Below are positions 10,504-19,765 of a stretch of 64,000 nt of DNA, piece by piece. The notes under the pieces were generated by a model. That model was given only the letters and a program-made list of their open reading frames with translations, made no database searches and was not told the origin of the DNA. The DNA lies in NCBI GenBank assembly GCA_036924085.1, contig JAVGWX010000005.1, forward strand, positions 93,503,764-93,567,763, given 5' to 3'. The number at the start of each line of letters is the position of its first letter. Position 1 is the first letter of the stretch. The translations under genes and the position numbers were made by a program. Origin of the DNA: Ariolimax columbianus. Lineage: Eukaryota; Mollusca; Gastropoda; Stylommatophora; Arionidae.

Positions 10504-13500
10504 TTTGCAACCATACTTCCCCCGGAACCCAAACACTTTGGTTTCCCGGAAGCTGCCCGCAGAGTCATCGAAGCAACTCCTGCGGATCGCTAGTCGGCAT
10601 CGTTTATGGTCAGAACTACGACGGTATCTGGTCGTCTTCGCGCCTCTGACTTTCGTTCTTGATTAATGAAAACATTCTTGACAAATGCTTTCGCAGTAGC
10701 TCGTCTTGCGGCGATCCAAGAATTTCACCTCTAACGCCGCAATACGAATGCCCCCGTTTGTCCCTGTTAATCATTACCTCCAGTTCCGAAAACCAACAAA
10801 ATAGAACCGAGGTCCTATTCCATTATTCCATGCACCATTATTCAGGCAGCCGAGGCCTGCTTTGAACACTCTAATTTTTTCAAAGTAAACGCGCCGGCCA
10901 CCCAGGACGCTCAGCGAAGAGCACCCGTGGGAGAGAGCCGGCAGACGGTAGGGCAGGAGACAACGGGCAGTGAACCGGCGCGAGCCGGACCGCCCGCCTG
11001 CGCCTGAGATCCAACTACGAGCTTTTTAACTGCAACAACTTTAATATACGCTATTGGAGCTGGAATTACCGCGGCTGCTGGCACCAGACTTGCCCTCCAA
11101 TAGATCCTCGTTAAAGGGTTTAAAGTGTACTCATTCCAATTACGGGGCCTCGAAAGAGTCCCGTATTGTTATTTTTCGTCACTACCTCCCCGTGCCGGGA
11201 GTGGGTAAGTTGCGCGCCTGCTGCCTTCCTTGGATGTGGTAGCCGTTTCTCATGCTCCCTCTCCGGAATCGAACCCTGATTCCCCGTTACCCGTTACAAA
11301 CATGGTAGGCATGTCACGTACCATCGACATTTGATAGGGCAGACATTTGAAAGATGCGTCGCCGGCACATGAGGCCATGCGATCAGCACAAAGTTATCCA
11401 GAGTCACCAGTGGGGACGCCGCAACCCCGCGAGGGGAAACGACGATTGGTTTTGAACTAATAAAAGCGCTCTTTCCGCGAGGGTCGGAGCTTGGTAAGCA
11501 TGTATTAGCTCTAGAATTGCCACAGTTATCCAAGTAGGATCGTGTCATCTAAGGAACCTCGACTGATTTAATGAGCCATTCGCGGTTTCACCGTGAGACA
11601 GTGTGAACTTAGACATGCATGGCTTAATCTTTGAGACAAGCATATGACTACTGGCAGGATCAACCAGATATCTGTCGGAGACGTACGTACTGCGCACACC
11701 GGTCGGCGGAGGAAGGGTGTGTAAAAAGCCTCACTGGGACGGCCGCAGGGACCGACTGACGGGACGGACGGACGGTTGTTCCACCCGTCCCTCACTCCGT
11801 CGACCTAGGACCGCCTGACAGGGGCCTCCCACACGCACCAGACGACCGACCGACCGACCGGGCTCGCTCGAGGAGGGATGGCAGCGCTCTGTGCAGAACG
11901 GATCCCAACGACCTCGGCGACGAATTTCACTGGGACTAGAGACACAATTTGGCCTGCCGGCCCTTCTTCTCCGTAGGGAGAACGCAGGGCCTCGAGGCAA
12001 CGATTCCTGCTTTCCATTTGCCGGTCACAAGCTCTTTGCGAGAGTCGGACCACCAGCGAGACGTACTGTCGAGCTCTGCTATAAGCCTTAGATAAATCAC
12101 CACGGACGGACCACGTTTCCTGATACGGACCAGACTAGCGCACCTCGGTGGAGGAGCCACTACCACAAACCGCACCCAATTCGCACTACGGGGAAAGGCA
12201 GGCGAGCGTTTTCCGCAAGCCCGCGCTATCGCTCCGCCTGGCGGGACTGAGATCGCTTTACGAACACTGGTTGAAATTGAGTCGCCGCAGCGAGACAACT
12301 ACCCCAGATAGCATGGTATTTGAATTATACTTTTATCTTTTTTTTCTACACTGGCCAAAACTCAGCACAAAGTCTAGGGTGGCCCTAGGACAGCATAAAG
12401 ATGAGTTTATGGACCAAGGACAGCATAAAGTCGAGTTTGGTGGTTCTAGAATAACAAAAAGATTAGTTTTATGGCCTAAAGGCACCATGAATTCAAATTT
12501 ACTATTTTATTCCTGTATAATACATCATAAAGCAATAGGTGATAAACGGTTTATTTATGTCGACTAAGCGCTACCAATGACAAACATGGCCTCTGTCTAG
12601 GGCACGTGAGAGAAGAATATTAGAATGGTCGACACTACGTCTTGTGCCGAATACATTTCCAGGCAGAAAATAAGTTGGCTTGGTTATCTCATGAGAATGC
12701 ACCCTGATCAATATCCACTGATGGCTTACAACGCTGGTTGTTTGTTGTTGTTGAATGCCCACAATCAGCAAGTTTACTCTTTTGTGTGCCCTGAAAAGGA
12801 CGTTAAGTGGTGAGCTGTAGTGGCTTTCTTCACATCCCAAGCATGCTGATGAAGGTGGACCGCGGTCCTCCAGGCAGTTGTGGCACTAGCTACTACGAGG
12901 ATCACATCAATCTACATCTTGTCAGCCAGGCTGCCTTGAAAACAGCATGTTGCCAGGGAACTCTACTTGGAAGAGAGATTGTGGTCTTGGTCAGTGTATT
13001 GACCCTGACGCAACGTCCTGGTCGGTATGTTGTGCCTGACTCAACTAGCGTCTCAGATACCCTACAACGCTGGTAGATCTGTCTGTAGGGCAAGGTGGCG
13101 GCCACGAGGCAGGTGGATAGACGACAGAGTGATTTTGCAGCGACACAGGCTCACATTAACAGACACAACGCATTTGGCGCAGGACAGACAACTTAAGCTT
13201 CCCACGACGCTGAACAGCACAAGTGGAAAGAAAACTAACTAACTATATGAGGTATTGCTTCTACAGCTTTCTTTCAAACTAAGGACAATAGTTCCACAAG
13301 ATCCACACTCAGCAGACTTTTGATTGTGCGAGAAAGTGTTATGTGCAATACAATGAGTTGGAGAATCTTCTACCCTAAGTGGCTAGACTGCACTCTTCCG
13401 AAATGCTATCAGTGCGACGGTGTCCTATTCTTGTCCCTGAAACCACATGAGTCAATAAGATCTTCTTAAGACAAGCAGCTCTTATCATCACGCCAACTTA

Positions 13501-15690
13501 TGTCATTTTAGATGTTGTAAAGAAGCACACAAATAGAAAATGTTATTGACTTACGCTTTAACAGAAGTGCAGAAAACACAATTCCTACACCCACACCAGC
13601 AACTGAAAAGACAAAGAAATGGTTATAAAGGTTATGTTATGTCAAGAGGCAGCACTGCCTTTCAGACGGACCCATGGTGTTACATATCTTTAAGCCGATG
13701 ACACATGGTATGGATGCTGATGGTCCATGTAGCTGACTGGCTGTATGCACTCCTGAGAGTCCTATTAGGTGAACTGCCCTGCTAAACCCCCCCCCCCCCC
13801 CAATGTTCTGAGGACAAGATATTAGCTCATCTATCAACCTCAGCATATCACATCAGGAGATCCCTGCAAGTCCCTAGAGATTATTTTTTTTAGATCTGTT
13901 AACCACTCACTCCAGAGTCATCAATGAGGGACTTTCCAAGACCAAAGTGGAGGAAAATGACTATTCCCCATAGAAATAGGTCTACTGTGACCAGGTTTAG
14001 AAGTGTAGAGCAACCACATTTCCTGATCATATTCCACTTTCCAATTTTGCACAATAGCATTCTGTCTCCCTTGATGATCTTGGTAAATCTCTTAGTCTTA
14101 TGCTTGTTTGTTCTTAAAATTACGATTCTCAATTCTTTTTCGTACGCAGCGATTCTCAATTCAATCTTGCTGAGACTAGTTCTAGAATGTGACACCAGCA
14201 TGAGTAACTGCACTTTGACTGAGCCAAATTAAACTTTGACAACTCAGAAAAACTGGCCTACAGTGTCTAGAAAAGAGAAGAATTCGAGGTGACTTAGTAT
14301 AGGTTTATAAGATAATCAAAGGAATGGATAAATTAGACTATAACAAGTTTTTCAAATACAAAAACCTACCAGAACAAGAAGGCATAGCTACAAATTAATT
14401 AAAGAAAGGTCCAGATTAGATATTAGGAAATATTGTTTTAGTCAGAGAGTGGTGAATGCTTGGAATGCATTGCCATAGGAAGTAGTGGAGGCAGGGACAA
14501 TTAATGCATTTAAGAATCGATTGGATGCGCATAGTCATAGCTTTTAGAGAAAGGAAATGTAAAAGAAACTGGTTGTTTACAGACTCTGCAGAGTCTTCTA
14601 AAACAGTATAAAATCATTAAGTATTAAGTTAAAAAAAATATAGTTCAAAACCAAGAAATGAGATTCATAACAATGGACATAGAACCATATCCATTGGAGA
14701 ACTATAAACAATTATGATCCTGCAACCAACAGGATACAAATACAAGGGTTAGCAGGATTCAACAGCAAGGTGAGAAATTCAAACGGCTGATGCAAGAGAA
14801 TACAACATTTTAGTCTGGTGGGAGAGATTCAAGCAGAGCAACTTTTTTGGCATCAGTGTGAAGTGGAGAAGATATGCTATAGATCATAATAATAAAATAG
14901 CACATCACATATAAAAAACAAGCACACACCCTGAATACCACCTGAAAAAAACAGCGCCTCTCAGGGCTTACAGAAAACATTTGACATTACGGCTTTGTGG
15001 GGAGAAAAAACAGCCAAGTAGAAATCTGAATTGCAATAGCAATAACTTATAATAAACATGGTAACTACTCTAACTCAGCTTGAACTGCAAAACTAAAGTA
15101 AAACACTCATTGCCAGTTTGTTTAAGGCAGCTTTTCATAACCTCTTAATAAACACATGTAAGTGATTAATCAACCAAGATCAAGTAATACCACACACAAC
15201 AGCAACTTTTCAACGTTTATCATGGTCAGCATGTTAATATGTTATTATTCCACACTCAGAAGGCATAATAGTATAGTTAAGTATAATTTAGTATAGTAAT
15301 TTAATAATAGTATGATTATGACTATGGCACCTAAATCAACTCTGGAACCTAATTAGCTAAACCAAGAAGTTTCAACACTGATCCGTCTCAATTGTGTGAT
15401 TTAGACTGAAAATGGCATGCTAAAGGCACTACAGGGGAAACGGAAAGCAACTCGAGTTTAGCTGAAACTATTACTATACTCTTCACTACACCTGCGAGAT
15501 CATGATAGATTAACAATCAGCGCATCAAAGCAGCTTACACTATTCTAAATCCAGAAAGAATCGTCGATATGTTTAATTTTTGTGTGCTGTCGTGAAAGTT
15601 TGTTCACTTACCAAATTTTACACTGAAATTGTATATACAACGGTCAATCTTTTCTCCATAGACGTCCTCTGACCTTCTGGAGTCCGCCAT
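1222..15690 (-). CDS. MICOS10: MICOS complex subunit MIC10 (spliced, 3 exons seen)
   Basis: MIC10 is a small inner-mitochondrial-membrane protein that oligomerises and bends the membrane at crista junctions. Three joined exons give a start at 15690, a short polar N-terminus ([18 protein letters not shown]), a first membrane segment [16 protein letters not shown] with the family glycine ladder, a basic turn R-K-P-W, and a second membrane segment [15 protein letters not shown] followed by S-D-C-N-Y-E-F. Order, spacing and glycine motifs match the MIC10 family (usually about 75-100 residues). Phases agree: exon 1 ends +1, exon 2 supplies 48 nt. The C-terminus is uncertain. Exon 3 can be read to a stop at 1222, but a good donor (GAG|GTGAAC) at 1377 suggests a further exon to the left, and the read-through tail runs into a transposon scrap. 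Intron 2 (~12 kb) holds the rDNA-LINE chimera. Confidence 0.88.
1680..2000 (-). mobile_element. SINE-like family B copy
   Basis: Near full-length, ending with GGGATCAAGAT at its head. Target duplication TGCCTAGTCTTC at 1668-1679 and 2001-2012. MIC10 intron 2. Confidence 0.82.
2176..2480 (+). mobile_element. SINE-like family C (AAC-tailed)
   Basis: Blocks TATACTGGCCAAGA, CCACCTGGAGG, GTGGGCATT-like end followed by CAACAACACCAAC. Related copies elsewhere end in (AAC)n. The apparent ORFs here are by-products. Confidence 0.65.
2614..3625. repeat. ~59-bp minisatellite split by a LINE
   Basis: Unit TTCAACAGACAATGGGCTGA plus AGTAAAGTT(C/T)GATGCCCAAGG: one copy at 2618-2679 and about four at 3369-3625. 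The minus-strand ORFs here are repeat translations. Confidence 0.8.
2680..3368 (+). mobile_element. I/Nimb-like LINE, 5'-truncated copy
   Basis: Begins in RNase H and ends CGTACGAAGAAG. Target duplication TATGATGTGATG at 2668-2679 and 3369-3380. It carries an in-frame stop, and a rearrangement replaces the segment after KRVVV, so it is a pseudogene. Inserted in a ~59-bp minisatellite. Confidence 0.88.
3761..4430. mobile_element. TTAA-flanked MITE (piggyBac-like), copy 1
   Basis: TTAA at 3761-3764 and 4427-4430; ends CCCTTTGAACCC and (inverted) CCCAATGAACGT. Non-coding. MIC10 intron 2. Confidence 0.55.
4696..6208 (-). CDS. LINE ORF2, thumb, RNase H and zinc-finger part
   Basis: Continuation of ORF2 in the same frame beyond the SINE. 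It has the polymerase thumb, RNase H with the acidic set in [27 protein letters not shown] and [11 protein letters not shown], then a C-terminal cysteine/histidine motif C-P-C-G-T-G-K-M-x(3)-H-x(3)-N-C-P. The stop at 4696 lies only ~10 nt from the conserved terminal sequence and (GAA)n tail, so the 3'UTR is almost absent. A scrap of the same 3' end occurs at 1183-1245. Confidence 0.9.
6221..6481 (-). mobile_element. SINE family A (tRNA-derived), nested in LINE ORF2
   Basis: Head GGGACGGCGTGGCCTAGTGG with an A-box-like stretch and B-box GGTTCGATCC read on the minus strand, body ending GGCGAACGC and a run of A (T run at 6217-6244 on plus). Target duplication CTTTGGGGTTTT at 6209-6220 and 6482-6493. 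Step length is 273 bp, a multiple of three. Confidence 0.9.
6482..8877 (-). CDS. LINE ORF2, endonuclease and reverse transcriptase part
   Basis: The first ~800 codons of ORF2 of a non-LTR retrotransposon. An AP-like endonuclease occupies roughly residues 80-310 ([28 protein letters not shown]). The reverse transcriptase runs from about residue 450 ([50 protein letters not shown], catalytic FADDLAMW). The frame ends where a family A SINE has inserted. The domain layout, with RNase H and a C-terminal zinc finger after the break, fits the I/Nimb group (a related snail element is known as nimbus). That clade call is inference from domain order. Protein is needed in cis for nicking the target and copying the RNA. 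Confidence 0.9.
8878..9829 (-). other. LINE leader between 18S monomers and ORF2
   Basis: About 950 bases with no long open frame. Around 9165-9262 one minus frame reads C-V-N-x-x-G-G-G-E-C then [12 protein letters not shown] across one stop. This resembles the last zinc knuckle of LINE ORF1 proteins, so a decayed ORF1 is possible but weakly supported. Palindromes near 9541-9620 suggest RNA structure. Confidence 0.4.
9541..9620. other. GC-rich structured motif in LINE leader
   Basis: Three nested or adjacent palindromes: CCGCCCGC/GCGGGCGG (9541-9548 with 9557-9564), GGACCT/AGGTCC (9568-9573 with 9615-9620), and inside the latter GGGGC-GCAA-GCCCC (9601-9614). Such stems can form in either strand. 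The function is unknown; an IRES- or ribozyme-like role is only conjecture. Confidence 0.45.
9830..10500 (-). repeat. Tandem ~190-bp leader monomers with 18S-derived segments
   Basis: Three copies of an ~60-bp 18S segment (AGTCAAATTAAGCCGCAGG... to ...GTCAATTCC) sit at 10054-10116, 10238-10299 and 10433-10493, spaced 184 and 195 bp. Only the last continues into colinear 18S; the other two are diverged. Each spacer carries a hairpin GGGTCTAAT/ATTAGACCC (for example 10162-10170 with 10188-10196, and 9975-9984 with 10001-10010). A fourth, more decayed hairpin unit lies near 9835-9872. Confidence 0.75.
10435..11670 (-). rRNA. Partial 18S rRNA (5' ~1.24 kb), captured in LINE insertion
   Basis: On the minus strand this starts with the universal CTGGTTGATCCTGCCAG near 11667 and runs colinearly through the 530-loop region (GCCGCGGTAATTCCAGCTCC), the variable V4 region and the universal 926R site (10476-10500). 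It stops just past TTTGACTCAACAC at ~10435. It is well conserved throughout, so it looks recently acquired. The 3' third of 18S, ITS, 5.8S and 28S are absent, so this is not a working rRNA gene. Confidence 0.9.
11671..12309 (-). other. Ribosomal 5' external transcribed spacer in LINE insertion
   Basis: 639 GC-rich bases lie directly upstream of the 18S 5' end and stop exactly at the 12-bp target duplication. Position makes this the 5'ETS of a pre-rRNA. Its outer end (ATCTGGGGTAGTTG on the minus strand) may be the pre-rRNA start site. No long ORF here is meaningful. Confidence 0.75.
12345..12500. repeat. Degenerate AAGGACARCATAAAG repeat
   Basis: Units GGACAGCATAAAGATGAG... recur. The same motif lies at 3630-3760 on the other side of the LINE and MITE insertions, so both may be one original array. 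Confidence 0.45.
12610..13240 (+). mobile_element. LINE C-terminal remnant split by a SINE
   Basis: [19 protein letters not shown] continues after the family C SINE as [17 protein letters not shown] and LAQDRQ. These are typical of a LINE tail domain. The two halves join exactly at the SINE target duplication. Confidence 0.6.
12738..13062 (-). mobile_element. SINE-like family C inside a LINE remnant
   Basis: Starts TTGTTTGTTGTTG on plus (= AAC tail). Target duplication TACAACGCTGG at 12727-12737 and 13063-13073. It splits the LINE C-terminal remnant at 12610-13240. Confidence 0.82.
13555..13602 (-). CDS. MICOS10: MIC10 exon 2 (first membrane segment)
   Basis: 48-nt exon with acceptor TTTTCAG and donor GTAAGT on the minus strand. 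It encodes the G-x-G-x-G-x-G glycine ladder of the first transmembrane helix and is in phase with exons 1 and 3. It is too short to show up as an independent ORF. Confidence 0.88.
13787..13801. repeat. Poly-C tract
   Basis: About 15 C in a row, between MIC10 exon 2 and the neighbouring CR1/L2-like fragment. Similar poly-G tracts at 29279-29293 and 43824-43842. Confidence 0.9.
14240..14640 (+). mobile_element. CR1/L2-like LINE 3' end
   Basis: Conceptual C-terminus: [48 protein letters not shown]. These are typical of the last ~100 residues of CR1/L2/Rex-type LINEs. Confidence 0.65.
14640..15600. other. MIC10 intron 1, unassigned part
   Basis: AT-rich sequence with no recognisable coding or repeat structure. 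Confidence 0.35.
15612..15690 (-). CDS. MICOS10: MIC10 exon 1 (start codon exon)
   Basis: 79 coding nt: ATG at 15690-15688, 26 codons plus one base, then donor GTAAGT. The ATG is preceded on the minus strand by the context AACATGG. It encodes the matrix-side N-terminus, including K-I-D-R-C, which corresponds to the W-D-R-C region of vertebrate MIC10. Confidence 0.88.
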
Positions 15691-16036
15691 GTTGGATTTT
15701 TACTGTTTTCTGTAAGGGCTACCAGGCTAAAACTGTGCAGAAAAGCCAAACACAATCAATTGTTATTTAGACTAATTCTTCATTTTGGCGAGGCACGGTA
15801 CTTGCATCCACAGTCCGAATCCCCTTTCGTTGCATCGCAGCGTGGTTATGTGTGGCATGCGGTCTGGGATTATCCCGTAATGTTCTTGTATTAGGATATA
15901 CTTGTCACAGCACATGTTTGTCATTTAGACAGTTAAAATAGAAATTAAATTATTGCAATTTTTAACAAGAAAAAAAAATTTGCAGCATTTAAGATTTTAC
16001 TTTTTATCCATAAACAAAATATTCAGTACCACTCTG
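15691..16036 (-). promoter_or_regulatory. Probable MIC10 5' flank
   Basis: Sequence directly upstream of the MIC10 start. No TATA box in the expected place; contains GTCTGGGATTATCCCG and TGCATCGCAGCG. Assigned by position only. Confidence 0.35.
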
Positions 16037-16182
16037 CCGAAGACGGATGTGTCGGACTGAAAGGTGCAACTTTCGCAGTCAATCTGTTAACTAGCAACAA
16101 AACGCATTGCGTTCTCCGGACTACATCCTGCTACTTGCTAAGCTCTGTTCATTTTTTGGTAGCGGGGGATTCAGAACGATGA
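16037..16182 (+). mobile_element. SINE-like family B fragment
   Basis: Plus-oriented 3' half of the family (GGATGTGTCGGACTGAAAGG ... GGTAGCGGGGGATTCAGAACG). Lies upstream of MIC10. Confidence 0.7.
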
Positions 16183-16604
16183 AATAAAATCACTAATTAA
16201 ACAAAATAGTACAACGAAGATTACACATATACAATCAATCATCAATCAAAACACTGTCATCCTTTGAGAAGCATTGGTTTTCAACTAACATACGTCAAGT
16301 CTGTCTCTCTTTCGATCTCATTTTAAACATTTGCTACGTCTGGCCACGGTTTTCTCAAGTTCTCTACTTCAAGTCTGTCATGTTTTTCGAGTTCCAAAAC
16401 AGCGACTGTTTCGCGATGTCATTCGGCTCTTTACGCAAAGTATGTCCAATCCATCGCCAGCGCCTTCTCGGTATCAACTGCCAGCTGATCAGTTATATGT
16501 CACAGGCCCTAGTTAGCAACCACATACTGAAGGGCACATCTGTAGTAATAAGCATTTCAGAAAACAGCAGTACCATCCGCAAACGTATTTGCACACAAAT
16601 ACTC

Positions 16605-16605
<1 letters not shown>

Positions 16606-16696
<91 letters not shown>
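16606..16696. repeat. (CT)n(AT)n microsatellite
   Basis: About 15 CT then about 30 TA dinucleotides, bordering the LINE remnant at 16735. Confidence 0.95.
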
Positions 16697-16699
<3 letters not shown>

Positions 16700-16734
16700 T
16701 GTTTGGGTTTTTGTTGTTGTTTTTTTTAAAAATT

Positions 16735-17810
16735 CCCAGTCAGTGTGGATTTAGAGTTGGTCGATGTGGACATAATATTTGCAGCGCGTCAGGTACAGAA
16801 GAAATGTCGAGAACATAACCGCGAGCTCTATATTACGTTCATTGACCTCACGGTGACATTTGATACGGTCAGCAGAGGTGGACTATGGCAAATCATGTCT
16901 AAATTCGGCTGTCTTAGCAAAATTTGTAACCGCGGTGAAACAACCCCACGAGGGCATGCACGCACGTGTACTTAACAGCGGCGAGACTTTTCAACCATTC
17001 GATGTCAACAGCGGTATGAAACAGAGATGTGTTTTTGCTCCGACACTGTTCAGTATGATATGTTTAGCCATGTTGAGGGACGTCTTTAAGAATACCAAGT
17101 ATGGCATACCAATAAAGTACCGCATGGATGGAGGTATATTCAATCTCCGCAGACTGAAGGCGAAGAAAAAGGTGATGCGCGACACAATATGGCGAACTCT
17201 TGTTTACGTATGACTGTGCTCTGAACAACTTTGTGACAACTTTGGCTTGACAATTAGCACAAAGAAAATCGAAGCCATATATCAACCGGCACAAGGAATA
17301 TCGTATAAACAGCCAGTGAAGGGATATTAATTACAAGCGGTTGAAAAAAATGTGTCTACCTCGGAAGCACACTGTTGAAATCAGTGACTATTGCTGATGA
17401 GATGGCTAATAGAATAACATAGGCCAGCACAGTTTTTGACCGAATGCGCTCTACAGTATGGGAACGTTGAGGAAGCAGCATAATGACTAGGCTGATGGTC
17501 TACCGGGCCGCGCCGCCATTTTCCCTACCCTGCTCTACGCGTGTGAGAGCTGGACATTCTACGCTGGTGACGTCAGGAGGCTAAATCATTTTCCCATGAA
17601 CTGTCTGAGACGCATACAACATATACGCTGGCAGGACCATATTACATATACTGAAGGGATGTTCAGAACCAACATAAAAAGTATTCATGCACTTTTGCAA
17701 AAATCCCAATTGCGATGGGCTGGCCACATTGTCTGAATGTCAAGCGAAAGACTTCCAAAGAGGCTGCCAAAATAACTTGACAACGATGTTTAAAGGAAGT
17801 AAGTTAACGA
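16735..17810 (+). mobile_element. RTE/Jockey-like LINE remnant
   Basis: QCGFRVGRCGHNI, TFIDLTVTFDTVS, GMKQRCVFAPTLFS, IPIKYRMDGGIFNLRRLKAK, DNFGLTISTKK, ESWTFY-like segments in order but in broken frames. The clade assignment is tentative. Confidence 0.65.
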
Positions 17811-18000
17811 AAGAGAGACCGTTAACTCACCTCCTTCTTTAAACATCGTTGTCCAGCTCTTCACTGTTGTCCTCGATACACTTTTGTCACCATACACTGC
17901 CTGCATTCTGAGATGAATGTCAAATGGTCGACATCCTTTAGCTGTTAGAAACAGAATCACCGTTCGTTGATCAACTCTGTTTTGAACGTCTGCTGAGCGA
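17775..18000 (-). pseudogene. Mariner-like transposase HTH fragment with inverted echo
   Basis: Minus: FDIHLRMQAVYGDKSVSRTT then VKSWTTMFKEGGEL, like the N-terminal HTH of Mos1-type transposases. A ~30-bp piece of it is repeated inverted (17780-17811 against 17820-17852). Confidence 0.5.
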
Positions 18001-18035
18001 ACGAAGAAGAAGAAGAAGAAGAAGAAGAAGAAGAA
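18001..18035. repeat. (GAA)n microsatellite
   Basis: About 11 GAA units; possibly a LINE or SINE tail without a recognisable body. Confidence 0.85.
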
Positions 18036-18559
18036 CGTTTGCTGAGGAAACTATGAGTCGGAGTATAATTACATTTTAAAACTTGACGGCTGGTATGTGC
18101 TGTTTACATCAGAAGTGAAGTCATCATGCGCATCATGGTACGTATGTTCACTTGCTGCAGTTCGGTCCGGTTTCGTTTTAACACGCATATGTATATGTGT
18201 GTGTGTGTGTGTGATAGTCTAAACCTCTTGGTGCAAGCGACAACTATCGCAAGGCAGGTATTATAGGTAAGCCATCATAGATAACCACCCAATAACAGAA
18301 AAGAAAGTAAATAATAGGCAATCAATCCGAGCACAGGTGACGAAAACGTCTCGCTGCAAGAGATGGACAAGTGAAGGGAGTCAAAAGGAGTGCATTTAGC
18401 TAAATTCTGTACTATGCTTCTTTTTTGAAGCGAGATAACTTGGTCTTCGTCACTTGGAATGTGAGGAAAATATTCCGGAGTAGACCCGCAGTCAGTTAGG
18501 CGACATCTATAGCTGCTCTTAACAAAACGCCAGGGAAAAAGTACAAATAACTTGGGTAT

Positions 18560-18800
18560 ATTTTTTTACTTGAATTTTGTCCGGGCAGCGCACGTTAAAT
18601 CTATTCTTTTCGATTTCAAACTGCCAAGGAATTTTTAACGTGTTCGACACTGACACGGGGGTCCGATCTCACTACCCAAAGACCAGGGGAATTTTTACCA
18701 GAAGATCTACGTAAAAAAAATTCCTGGTCTCCCCCGTGATTCGAACCCGCGACCCCCGGCACCCGAAGCAGGCAGCTTACCTCAAGACCACTAATAAAAA
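18560..18800 (-). mobile_element. tRNA-derived SINE family E
   Basis: On minus: TAGTGGTCTTGAGG (A-box region), TGCTTCGGGTGCC, GGGTTCGAATC (B-box), then a body with AAAATTCC blocks. A 20-bp scale similarity to the copy at 57265 supports a family. Confidence 0.7.
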
Positions 18801-19059
18801 AAACTCTCTTGACCTGTTCCAGTATTTTGCTGGCTATTGTTGTATGTCACATATGAAACCGTTGGTGTTAATCTCTTTGAGAGCTCAACGCTCAATGATT
18901 TTAGGAAAATGCTTCTTCTTCTGTGGCCAGATACATGTAACACTTTGTATGGCACTAGACAACAGCTGACAAACACGTGCAGATACCATTACATGGCACT
19001 GGGCCGAAGGACGAGAGCCCGGGTGCTGTTGGATCCGTAACAACAACATTGTTGTATAT

Positions 19060-19765
19060 AGAGTGGATTTTAATTCTAATTTGCTAATTATTACAGTTTT
19101 GTTTTCTCAGTATTAATGTCCAATCGATACACTTGCCATCCATACACTTGACTTTTGTTCAATACTTGAATCACCAATTCATGCAGTTCTTGTTCCCGTT
19201 CTACCAGAACTGTGTCATCCACACATCTCTGATATTATGTATTGATACCTCCACCGACAATTAGTTCTGGCATCTCCTCTGTCAAAAAATATGTTCTGTG
19301 TAAATGTTAAAATGACAAGAGGATAGAACACATCTTTGTAGTTCTCATTGTCCACTTCTATACATGGCGAGCAAAGTTTGCCAAATATTACAGTGGCAGT
19401 TTGCTCACAGTAACTGAGTATAGGTTACTGATATTCTCGTGTCTTTCATACCTAACTTAACTTAACGTTTTAATACTGGTTCAGAAGACTATGGAGAGTC
19501 TGTAGGCAACCGGTTTCTAATTCCAATCGTGTAGTTTCGACACAAAGTGACCAACGGACGATTGGAATGTTCATGCACCCCGAAGTCGCCCACGTGCGGT
19601 CATGCTGGCACTGGTAGGGTCTTGATTGTTGGTTCTGGAGTGCATATCTATACCTATGTTTTTCAGACATGTAATTCGTTTCTCGTGTCAGACTTTGTCA
19701 AATACAGTTGTGTAGTCTTAAAAGCATACATAAATGTTTTTCTGTACTTATATATATTTTTATGT
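19060..19765 (-). mobile_element. LINE reverse transcriptase remnant (minus)
   Basis: Nearly the same sequence as 48655-49190 and consistent with RT palm coding on minus, with stops. A short block ~19461-19645 interrupts it, part of which matches the CR1/L2-like 3' end (TTAACGTTTTAATACTGGTT). Confidence 0.5.

Larger units (their letters stand above)
4673..12309 (-). mobile_element. Chimeric rDNA-LINE insertion (5'ETS + 18S + I/Nimb-like LINE)
   Basis: The whole segment is bracketed by the perfect 12-bp direct repeat AGCATGGTATTT (4661-4672, 12310-12321), so it behaves as a single target-primed insertion. In element direction it holds ribosomal 5'ETS (12309-11671), 18S rRNA 5' part (11670-10435), tandem leader monomers with 18S relics (about 10500-9830), a structured leader with a possible ORF1 trace (9829-8878), ORF2 (8877-4696, interrupted only by a SINE) and a CTGCGTACGCAG-like end with (GAA)n. 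Removing the 273-bp SINE insertion leaves ORF2 open for about 1,302 codons. The intact ORF and perfect duplication suggest a recent insertion. An assembly chimera is unlikely given matching duplications at both ends. Confidence 0.85.

Noticed and set aside
10435..11670. Functional 18S rRNA gene or rDNA locus
   Set aside because: The 3' third of 18S and all downstream rRNAs are missing, and a target duplication encloses it with a LINE.
11568..12298. Several minus-strand ORFs in the GC-rich block
   Set aside because: Lie in 18S/5'ETS; open only because of base composition.
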